Shown one piece after another: positions 1 through 6,352 of a stretch of 38,059 bases of DNA. Made by a program: the position numbers and the translations under genes. The DNA comes from CAIKZZ01 sp035604595 (lineage in GTDB: Bacteria > Pseudomonadota > Gammaproteobacteria > Steroidobacterales > Steroidobacteraceae), in contig DATNIE010000014.1 in NCBI GenBank assembly GCA_035604595.1, positions 1 through 38,059 of the forward strand, read 5' to 3'. The notes under the pieces are model-generated. The model ran no database searches and was not told where the DNA came from. It saw only the letters and a program-made list of their open reading frames with translations. Numbering within the stretch: position 1 is the first letter of the stretch; every line of letters begins with the position of its first letter.

Positions 1-78
1 CGGCCCGACCCGGTCCGCATGACCCAGCGTCGCCGCCAGTCGCTCCACGTACGTATCAAACTCCCGTTGCAGCTCCAT
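1..78 (-). CDS. IS701-type transposase, N-terminal fragment cut by the window edge
   Basis: Only the first 26 codons lie in the window; the gene runs off the left end on the minus strand. The start is an ATG at 78 preceded on the minus strand by GAGGGTGAAGG, a good ribosome binding site. The peptide begins MELQREFDTYVERL and continues LGHADRVGP. This closely matches the N-terminus I remember for IS701-family DDE transposases, where a phrase like LGHADR is followed by the conserved region around the first catalytic Asp. The catalytic residues are outside the window, so I cannot tell whether the gene is intact. The assignment rests on a short stretch and could be wrong in the exact subfamily. 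Confidence 0.6.
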   Translation of the reverse strand, partial: MELQREFDTYVERLAATLGHADRVGP

Positions 79-160
79 GTACCTTCACCCTCTGGACGAA
101 GATACATGAATAATGCCATGATATTAATGACACTGTAAGACTATCCGGCACGCGCATTCT
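1..160 (-). mobile_element. Probable end of an IS701-like insertion sequence (outer boundary unresolved)
   Basis: The 5' end of an IS701-like transposase at 1-78 implies that one end of the element lies just to the right. Positions 100-160 are AT-rich compared with the rest of the window. The inverted repeat cannot be named because the other end is outside the window. IS701-type elements are known to insert at YTAR targets such as CTAG, and a CTAG occurs at 294-297, so the true boundary may lie anywhere from about 100 to 297. Apart from this, 79-336 holds no gene. A TTGACA hexamer at 249-254 has no convincing -10 partner. Confidence 0.4.
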
Positions 161-336
161 CAGGGTCGATTCGGAGACGGTATTCCATATAAAATGAGAA
201 TGGATCCCGCGCAGCCGGTCGCACGCACGGCGGGATCATGGACCGGAATTGACACTCGAAGCCCCGCGGGACAAACGTGTGTAACGGTGCGATCTAGCGC
301 AGCATCCGTACTCATCAACATCTATTAGGGGGAGCC

Positions 337-771
337 ATGGGCAACGAAGGAACCTACAAGGGCAGCTGCTTTTGCGGCGAGGTGCAGTTCGAGGTGTCAG
401 GCCAGCCGGCCGCAATGGGGTACTGTCATTGCGAATCGTGCCGCCATTGGTCAGCAGGACCGGTCAACGCTTTCACGCTATGGAAACCGGCCGCGTTGAA
501 GGTCACGCACGGTGCCGCGAGCATTGGCACGTACAACAAGACGCCGATCAGCTATCGCAAGTGGTGCAAGCGGTGCGGCGGACATCTGTTCACGGATCAT
601 CCGACCATGGGTCTAGTGGATGTGTACGCCGCGATGATTCCGAAGCTGACCTTTGAGCCGGGCGTGCACGTGCACTACCAGGAAACCGTGCTGCGCATCC
701 GCGATGGCAAGCCAAAAATGAAGGATATGCCGAAGGAAATGGGAGGCTCAGGAGTCACGCTGCCGGACTAG
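337..771 (+). CDS. GFA family protein (CENP-V/GFA zinc-binding domain)
   Basis: A 144-residue cytoplasmic protein of the GFA family, named after glutathione-dependent formaldehyde-activating enzyme. Most members have no demonstrated substrate, and detection of the fold does not prove formaldehyde activity. Cysteine signatures typical of the family are visible: CFCGEV near residue 12, CHCESCR near residue 31 and CKRCGGHLF near residue 78. These would hold two zinc ions. Length is normal for a single-domain member. The ATG at 337 follows AGGGGGAG at 327-334. Base composition is visibly less GC-rich than the core genes to the right, and the gene lies next to a probable insertion sequence, so it may be a transferred accessory gene. 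It seems to be transcribed alone. Confidence 0.85.
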   Translation: MGNEGTYKGSCFCGEVQFEVSGQPAAMGYCHCESCRHWSAGPVNAFTLWKPAALKVTHGAASIGTYNKTPISYRKWCKRCGGHLFTDHPTMGLVDVYAAMIPKLTFEPGVHVHYQETVLRIRDGKPKMKDMPKEMGGSGVTLPD

Positions 772-993
772 TGAGGCTCAAGGGTCGGTCGCGGGACGCT
801 GGCTGGAATTGACCGCACGTGCCAGTCTTTTAGGGCCGATCCGCCGGCAGCGCGGATGGCGCGGTGCGTCATGGGGCTCACCCCGCGGCATTTCGCGGGA
901 CCGGTGTAGACTCGTGCGACGCAACCCGATGCCCTCGAAAAACATGAGATCACCGGGCGTGCGATTCACAAAAAAGCAACGCAGGAGACAGCA

Positions 994-1767
994 ATGAAAA
1001 GACTCATCGCCCTGGCGCTACTCTTACCGGCGCTTGCGGTCGCCAAGAGCCCGTTCGACGGAACCTGGAAGCAGCGGCTCGATTCGATGCAGTTTTCGGG
1101 CAAGCCGGACGTTTACGAGTTAAGCAACGGCACCTATGACTGCAGAAGCTGCGCACCGCCCTACAAAATCAAGGCCGACGGCACGGATCAGCCGGTGCCC
1201 GAGCACGACTACCTGGATCACCAGTCAGTGAAAGTATTAAGTGCGTCATCGATTGAGCTGACCGACAAGAAGGCCGGCAAAGTCATGTCGACGGCGACGC
1301 TGACGGTATCGGCGGACGGCTCCAAGCTCGCCGGCAAGTTCACGAGCTACGTTGGCGAGAAGCCGTTTAGCGGCACTTTCACCGAGAAGCGGGTGGCGAA
1401 GAGTGCTGCCGGGGCGCACGCGATCTCGGGATCCTGGCAGCCGGACAGCATCTCCGACATGTCGGACGTCGCGCGGATCGTCGTGCTGCAGTCGACGCCC
1501 AATGGTCTCAAGATGATGTGGAACGGGCAGACGACCGACGCGAAGTTCGACGGCAAGGAGTACCCCGCCGTTGGCGATCCCGGCAATACGATGATCACGC
1601 TGAAGAAGATCAACGACACCCAGATTGAGGAAACCGACCGTCGTCGGGGCAAGATCTTCGACGTCGTAATGTGGACGGTTGCTGCTGACGGTAAGACGAT
1701 CAAGAACGTCGACACTGATCCGGTGCACGGGACGACCGTTACATTCGTCTTCGAGAAGCAACCTTAG
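994..1767 (+). CDS. Exported protein of unknown function with an internal duplication
   Basis: I do not recognise a named family. The 257-residue product has a clear signal peptide (MKRLIALALLLPALAVAKS), so it should act in the periplasm or outside the cell. The mature part consists of two similar halves. FDGTW at residues 21-25 matches ISGSW at 144-148. DGTDQPVP at 62-69 matches DGKEYPAV at 186-193. IELTDKKAGK at 87-96 matches IEETDRRRGK at 211-220, and each is followed by TV-S/A-ADG. A Cys pair, DCRSC at 49-53, occurs only in the first half. The alternating pattern suggests beta-rich, lipocalin-like sheets, but that is inference. AGGAGA at 982-987 supports the ATG at 994. The gene has lower GC than the core genes; one 60-base stretch near 1081 is about half G+C. 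Confidence 0.75.
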   Translation: MKRLIALALLLPALAVAKSPFDGTWKQRLDSMQFSGKPDVYELSNGTYDCRSCAPPYKIKADGTDQPVPEHDYLDHQSVKVLSASSIELTDKKAGKVMSTATLTVSADGSKLAGKFTSYVGEKPFSGTFTEKRVAKSAAGAHAISGSWQPDSISDMSDVARIVVLQSTPNGLKMMWNGQTTDAKFDGKEYPAVGDPGNTMITLKKINDTQIEETDRRRGKIFDVVMWTVAADGKTIKNVDTDPVHGTTVTFVFEKQP

Positions 1768-1823
1768 CGCGCGACAAGTGGGGCGGGTGCCAGCCCGACA
1801 CGGCCCTGGCTCCCGCTCCATGC

Positions 1824-2162
1824 TTACTTCGCTGAGCCGCTCTGCTCGATGTTGAATACCAGGCCGAAAGGGTCGCGAATGTAGCAGCGCGGGACAGACG
1901 CGTCCTCTTCCAGGACCGTGCAACCGGCTGATGTCAGCGAATGCTTGGCGCGCCGAAGGTCCGGAACCAGAAAGTCGAATACGGCTCCGTGCCGCGACCC
2001 TTTTTCAACGTACAGCCGGAATGCCCCCGCGTCGAAGCCGACGAGCGAGTCGCTGCGATTCACGATCGGCAGGCCAAGCACCGACTCATAAAATCGGATG
2101 GCTTCGTGGAATGCATCCGTCCGGATGATGACGTCGCGCGAAGCCCGAAAAGTATCTGGCAC
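1824..2162 (-). CDS. VOC family (glyoxalase/bleomycin resistance-like) protein
   Basis: A 112-residue single-module vicinal oxygen chelate protein. The family typically dimerises and binds a metal ion for dioxygenase, isomerase or antibiotic-sequestering activity; the substrate here is unknown. The signature is FYESVLGLPI near residues 22-31, followed by CYIRDPFGLVFNIEQ at the C-terminus, where the terminal Glu is the usual metal ligand. I place the start at the GTG at 2162 because AAGGAG stands six bases upstream on the minus strand; a TTG further upstream at 2201 has no such support. It is the last gene of a minus-strand group with the SRPBCC and channel genes and converges on the secreted-protein gene at 994-1767. 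Confidence 0.8.
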   Translation of the reverse strand: MPDTFRASRDVIIRTDAFHEAIRFYESVLGLPIVNRSDSLVGFDAGAFRLYVEKGSRHGAVFDFLVPDLRRAKHSLTSAGCTVLEEDASVPRCYIRDPFGLVFNIEQSGSAK

Positions 2163-2236
2163 GACAATCTCCTTACTGAAAGGTCCGGTGCAGCGCCGCA
2201 ATCCGTCGCCTTGCGCTGCCCGACGGCCCGCAGGGC

Positions 2237-2695
2237 CTAGCGGCCGTGGCCGCCGAGTACCCGGTCAAGATTCTCAAGCACCCGCGGCCACGCGTCCTCG
2301 TGTCGCCGCAGCGTCTGCGCATCCGGGAAACCGGCGTGGGTCAGGCGCAACAGCGTACCTTGCCCGCGCGGAGCGAGTTCAACCGTCACCAACGTCTCGG
2401 CGCCTTGGGTTCCGGCTGCGGTGACCCAGGTCAGTTCGACGAGCTGATCTGGGCTGAGCGTGATGAATCGGCCGTAATGCGCATGGCGCTGCCCGTTGTA
2501 GTGAGTCTCGAAGAAAAATGCAGTATCAATCTGCGGCACCATCAGCACGGTGTCCGGAGCCGCAAACCACAGACCAAACTGCTCGGTCCAGGCCCGGAAC
2601 AGCGCCCGCTGGCTCGCGCCCATCAGCCGCTCAGCGACCATCTGCAATGGCCTGGACGACAAGTCGGGGCGCGCGATCCGCGTTGCTGCTGGCAT
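2237..2695 (-). CDS. SRPBCC / AHSA1-type (START-like) domain protein
   Basis: A 152-residue protein with the layout of Aha1-C/SRPBCC proteins, which form a helix-grip fold with a hydrophobic pocket. Recognisable pieces are AERLMGASQRALFRAWTEQF near the N-terminus (the usual 'phobic-Ala-ala-R-ala-vW' helix), then GRFITLSPDQLVELTW, ETLVTVELAP and TLLRLTHAGFPD. These match the family's conserved beta-strand and C-terminal helix. The start is an ATG at 2695 with AGGAGAGG six bases upstream on the minus strand; a longer reading to 2845 would overlap the neighbouring channel gene and looks spurious. The ligand is unknown. It lies 74 bp upstream of the VOC gene and 67 bp downstream of the TMEM175-like gene, so co-transcription is plausible. 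Confidence 0.78.
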   Translation of the reverse strand: MPAATRIARPDLSSRPLQMVAERLMGASQRALFRAWTEQFGLWFAAPDTVLMVPQIDTAFFFETHYNGQRHAHYGRFITLSPDQLVELTWVTAAGTQGAETLVTVELAPRGQGTLLRLTHAGFPDAQTLRRHEDAWPRVLENLDRVLGGHGR

Positions 2696-2762
2696 TGGGC
2701 CTCTCCTGACCGCCGCCGAACTGCACCTGAGGGCAAGCACCCGGGGCCTGGCCGACTCCGGA

Positions 2763-3368
2763 TCAATCGGCGATAGCCGCTTCGATCCGCCGGTCGGGCA
2801 CGAGCCACATGATCGCGACCGCCACGTACAGTACGACGGCCACAACGGGCTTCGCCAAGGCGGCGACGATCGCTATCGCGTACAGGGCGATCGATGCCTT
2901 GCCCTTCAGGTCGCGCCCCACTGCCCGCGCCAGCAGCGAGTCGCCGCCGTGGCGCGTCACGAGCGTCTTCTGCAGGATTGTGTAGGCAATGCCCGCCATC
3001 AGCAGAACGACACCGTAGAGCGCGACAGGTGTGGCCGCGAGCCCGTCCTCGCCGAGCCAGCGAGTCACGAACGGAACCAGTGACAGCCAGAACAGCAGGT
3101 GCAGGTTGGCCCACAGCACTGCGCCGCTGACCTGGTGCACCGCGTGCAGCATGTGGTGGTGGTTGTTCCAGTAAATGCCGACGAACACAAAGCTGAGCAC
3201 GTAACTGAGCAGTACGGGCCCGAGCGGTCTCAGGTCCGCGAGTTCGGTGCCGTGCGGCACCTTGAGCTCGAGCACCATGATCGTAATGATGATCGCGATG
3301 ACGCCATCGCTGAACGCTTCGAGCCGTCCTTTGCCCATCGCCTCGGTCCGCTGCGGTTGGTTCGGCAC
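2763..3368 (-). CDS. TMEM175-family (DUF1211) potassium channel-like membrane protein
   Basis: An integral membrane protein of 191-201 residues. The first transmembrane helix starts with RLEAFSDGVIAI, carrying the FSD signature of bacterial TMEM175 channels, which form potassium-permeable tetramers of six-helix subunits. Further hydrophobic segments follow (ITIMVLELKVP, VLLSYVLSFVFVGIYWNNHHHM, LLFWLSLVPFVTRWLG, VVLLMAGIAYTIL and two near the C-terminus), giving about six helices. The WNNHHHML stretch after the second helix is also typical. The start is uncertain: a GTG at 3368 gives 201 residues and an ATG at 3338 gives 191; neither has a strong ribosome binding site. It is divergent from the MFS gene. 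The real ion and trigger cannot be read from sequence. Confidence 0.82.
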   Translation of the reverse strand: MPNQPQRTEAMGKGRLEAFSDGVIAIIITIMVLELKVPHGTELADLRPLGPVLLSYVLSFVFVGIYWNNHHHMLHAVHQVSGAVLWANLHLLFWLSLVPFVTRWLGEDGLAATPVALYGVVLLMAGIAYTILQKTLVTRHGGDSLLARAVGRDLKGKASIALYAIAIVAALAKPVVAVVLYVAVAIMWLVPDRRIEAAIAD

Positions 3369-3607
3369 GCCATCGTACTTGATTGGCCGACACTGCGCCG
3401 CGCCGCACCCGGCCGCCCGGTCACGGGCCGTTCATCGCTGGCAGGATCGTCGGCGTCCTGCCGCCGTCGCCAGCGCGGGCCTGCAGCAGGCGCTGTTCCT
3501 CGAAAGGCAGCACCACGGTCGAACGGGGCCTCGCAGATGACGTCGGCGTCGCGGGCGGCGCCTTTTTTCTGTCGCGACCGTTGCGGATCTGCGATAAAAA
3601 GAGCCCC

Positions 3608-4930
3608 ATGACGATCGTTGCGCCCGCAGCGTCCCCCAGCCCCGCCACCGCGCTCCCGTGGCGGGTCGCGCCGCCATTGATCAGCACCGCGCTCATCATG
3701 CTCGGAGCAGGCGTCCTCGGCACGCTGCTGCCCCTGCGCTTTTCGGCGATGGGTCTCTCTCCCGGAGTCATCGGTCTGATCGCGACGGCCGAAGCGCTCG
3801 GATTCCTGGTGGGCTGCCTGCACGCGCACCGGATCATCGCGCCGGTCGGCCTCGAGCGCGCCTACGCTGCTTTCGCCGGCATGAAGGCCGTCGCGATCCT
3901 CGGCATGCATTTCGCCGACGGTGTCGCGACGCTCGCGGTTTTACGCTTTCTCCTCGGTGCCAACGCCGCGGGCCTGTCCGTCATCGTCGAGAGCTGGCTG
4001 AATGCACTCGTGCCGAACGAGCAGCGCGGCCGCCTGCTGACGCTTTACGTGCTTGTGTACGGCCTGTTCTTCGGCATCGGCCAGCTGCTGGGCAAGAACC
4101 TCGACGTCAAGGGTCCCGAGATGCTGTTCATCGCGGCGATCGCGACCACGCTCGCGCTGGTGCCGATGGCCGGCATCGACGTGCGCGCGCCTGTCTTGCC
4201 CCACCGCGTCCGTCTGCAAATCCTGAAGGCACTACGCACTTCGCCGGTCAGCGTGCTGGCCTGTCTATTAAACGGCCTGATCCTGACAGCGTTCACGACC
4301 GTGGGTCCTTTGTTCGGCGAGCGGATCGGGTTCGACCAGGGCCATATCATCATGCTCATGGCGTGCGTCTCCCTCGGCGGGCTTTTCCTGCAGTGGCCGA
4401 TCGGCTACATCTCGGACAAGATTGATCGGCTGTACGCCCTGATCGGCCTCGGCGCGGGCACACTCGCGGTCGCCGCCGCGCTCGCGACCGTCGACCGCCA
4501 GACGCCGTTTCTGCTGCTCGCTGTGCTGTTCGCAGCGTTCGGCGGTTTCGCCGAGAGCCTGTACGCCGTAGGTGTTGCGCACGCCAATGACCGATCGGCC
4601 ATGGCCGACTACGTCGCGCTATCCTCGACACTGCTGTTCGTGTGGGCGCTCGGCGCGGCGATCGGACCCACGACCGGGACGCTCGCGATACAGCTCACGA
4701 CGCCGAGCGCCTTCTTCATCTATGCGGTCGTGCTGAGCCTCGCGTTCACGCTGTTCGCGCTCTGGCGGCTGTCCCGCCGACGCCTCGATCGTATCGTCGA
4801 GGAGCGCGAGGAGTTCCTGACCTATCCGCAGACATCGCCCCAGATCTACGCGTGGCTGCCGTACCATCGCGACGCGCCGGGCGCCCCCGGCGCGGCGCCG
4901 GACGCGCGCGTCGAGCCCCCACCCCACTGA
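3608..4930 (+). CDS. MFS transporter, YcaD-like
   Basis: A 440-residue inner-membrane transporter of the major facilitator superfamily with about twelve hydrophobic segments. The stretch VESWLNALVPNEQRGRLLTL followed by LVYGLFFGIGQLLG resembles the E. coli YcaD subgroup, whose substrate is not established. LPLRFSAMGLSPGVIGLIAT after the first helix and GYISDKIDR in the central loop are typical MFS loops. I start it at the ATG at 3608; an upstream in-frame reading from 3383 yields a low-complexity Arg/Pro-rich leader that is unlikely to be protein. The C-terminal 40 residues are a hydrophilic Pro/Ala-rich tail. The neighbouring genes give no clear clue to its cargo. The 240 bp between this gene and the divergent channel gene contain no further gene. 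Confidence 0.85.
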   Translation: MTIVAPAASPSPATALPWRVAPPLISTALIMLGAGVLGTLLPLRFSAMGLSPGVIGLIATAEALGFLVGCLHAHRIIAPVGLERAYAAFAGMKAVAILGMHFADGVATLAVLRFLLGANAAGLSVIVESWLNALVPNEQRGRLLTLYVLVYGLFFGIGQLLGKNLDVKGPEMLFIAAIATTLALVPMAGIDVRAPVLPHRVRLQILKALRTSPVSVLACLLNGLILTAFTTVGPLFGERIGFDQGHIIMLMACVSLGGLFLQWPIGYISDKIDRLYALIGLGAGTLAVAAALATVDRQTPFLLLAVLFAAFGGFAESLYAVGVAHANDRSAMADYVALSSTLLFVWALGAAIGPTTGTLAIQLTTPSAFFIYAVVLSLAFTLFALWRLSRRRLDRIVEEREEFLTYPQTSPQIYAWLPYHRDAPGAPGAAPDARVEPPPH

Positions 4931-4942
4931 GCCGCGGCGCTG

Positions 4943-6046
4943 TCAGCGCCCGCTCAGCGCCTCGAGCAGCGATGGTGCCGCCGCCGGCTTGAACGCCCTG
5001 AAGTCCTGGCCGACGACAGCGGCGATCGTGGCGGCAATCTGCGACTGCGTCACCGGCGCCACGTTGTGCCGCTCGCCGAGCGGCGGCGTGTCGGGTCCCA
5101 TGACCGCGATCCAGATGTTCTCCGAACCTTTTTCCTCGACGCCGTGGTCCTTCCACTCGACAGGTCCGCTGCCCCGCCCGTGATCGGTGGAGATGATCAG
5201 TGTGGTCTTGTCCTTGTACGCGGGGATCGACTGCAGCTGCTTCCAGAGGTCCGCGACGAACCCGTCGAACGAGTGCACCGTCTCGAGCAACGCGTCGTAG
5301 CGACCAACGTGGCCCCACGTGTCGGTATCGCCGTAGCCGACGAACAGTACGCGCGGCCGGTGCGTCTTCAAGTGATCGCGCAGCGCAACATGGAGAAACG
5401 AATCGAACGGATCGGTGCCCTCGAGCCGGGTCGTCGTCTGGTAGAGCTCGGTCATCAGCCTGCCGCGCGGGCTCAGGTCCGAGGCATCGACCAGCGTCGC
5501 ACCCGCACGGATCGGCAGCTTGCTGCGCGTGACGTTGAAGATGTCGGCGAACGCGCTCCAGGTACCAAAGATCTCCACCTTGCCGGCGAACTCCGGAATC
5601 GTGTTGAGCCACTCGAAGACCGTGACGTTCGGGTTGGGCCCGAATTCGTTCGAATCGATGCGCGGATCGTCGACGCCGCTCGCCATCTCGTTGTAGCCGG
5701 GATACGAGAACCACATCGCGTTGGTGACGTGCGCGACGCTGCCTGCGTCCTGGTTGCCGAACAGCTGCCCGTGGGTCGCGACCGTGCCCCACAAGAAGGG
5801 GAACAGGAGCTTGCGGCGCACCGTGGGATCGTCGTCCCAGTACTTCTGCTTGAGCTCCGCCACCGGCGTCCAGCTGCCGCCCTCCTTGTCATTGAGCAGC
5901 GTCGGGTCGGCGCCGGTGAACACCTCCTGCCAGCGCACGCCGTCGGTGATGACCAGGATCACGTTCCGCGTCTTGCCGGCGAACGCGCCCGGGCACACGA
6001 GCAGCGCGAGGCAGGCGGCGATCAGCAGTCTCTGGATCCTCGGCAT
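4943..6046 (-). CDS. Exported alkaline phosphatase superfamily hydrolase (NPP/phosphodiesterase-like)
   Basis: A 367-residue metallohydrolase with a signal peptide (LLIAACLALLVCPGAFAG) and therefore periplasmic. Superfamily metal-site motifs appear in order: VILVITDG with Asp35, FSYPGYNEMASG in the place where nucleotide pyrophosphatases have TFPNHYTLVTG, then GDTDTWGHVGRYD, LIISTDHGRGSG and WKDHG. These supply the Asp and His ligands for two zinc ions. By alignment the nucleophile would be the Ser of FSYPG instead of the Thr usual in NPP enzymes. The substrate could be a phosphodiester, phosphomonoester or sulfate and cannot be decided. The ATG at 6046 has GGGGAG five bases upstream on the minus strand, which decides the start. 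It converges on the MFS gene with a 12-bp gap. Confidence 0.82.
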   Translation of the reverse strand: MPRIQRLLIAACLALLVCPGAFAGKTRNVILVITDGVRWQEVFTGADPTLLNDKEGGSWTPVAELKQKYWDDDPTVRRKLLFPFLWGTVATHGQLFGNQDAGSVAHVTNAMWFSYPGYNEMASGVDDPRIDSNEFGPNPNVTVFEWLNTIPEFAGKVEIFGTWSAFADIFNVTRSKLPIRAGATLVDASDLSPRGRLMTELYQTTTRLEGTDPFDSFLHVALRDHLKTHRPRVLFVGYGDTDTWGHVGRYDALLETVHSFDGFVADLWKQLQSIPAYKDKTTLIISTDHGRGSGPVEWKDHGVEEKGSENIWIAVMGPDTPPLGERHNVAPVTQSQIAATIAAVVGQDFRAFKPAAAPSLLEALSGR

Positions 6047-6352
6047 GCGATCTCCCCGTCGGTAGGCGTCTGGCATCGGCCAGCGATTCGCAGCAGAATA
6101 GTGCTTCGCGACGGCGAGGGGAAATCCGCATGCAATGGGCTCGCAGCGTGGCGACGGCGCCGACTCGGGCCGGCTGCGCGCAATTGCTGGCCGCCCCGAC
6201 GCGGCCCGGGCGTGCTGCGAGACGGGACCCGTGAACCGCGCCCGGTCAGCCTGCGTCTGCGGACCGCCGCTGCGGGCGTCGGGCCGCGCGGGGCGCCACA
6301 GACGATCAGCGTACCGGTCCGCCGGGGAGCGCCGGCGCTGCGGGCTGACAGC
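6047..6352. other. Divergent intergenic region, no gene seen
   Basis: 306 bp between the starts of the phosphatase-like gene and the alpha/beta-hydrolase gene. All frames give Arg/Pro-rich translations without a recognisable protein. It must hold the promoters of both genes. I see a CACTATTCTGC stretch on the minus strand near 6094-6104 that could be a poor -10 region for the phosphatase-like gene, and nothing convincing on the plus strand. The GGGGAG at about 6324-6329 lies too far from the ATG at 6353 to be its ribosome binding site. Confidence 0.4.

Noticed and set aside
882..899. CCCGCG/CGCGGG hairpin between the GFA gene and the secreted-protein gene
   Set aside because: Six pairs without a T run and more than 100 bases after the stop; such GC stems are common by chance in this sequence.
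3560..3590. GC-rich segment followed by six T, resembling an intrinsic terminator on the plus strand
   Set aside because: The stem is only about four pairs and no plus-strand gene lies upstream for it to terminate; it sits in the divergent channel/MFS promoter region.
5066..6352. Upstream extension of the TAP-like hydrolase by 429 codons
   Set aside because: The extension is antisense to the phosphatase-like gene and ends just before a good signal peptide at 6353.
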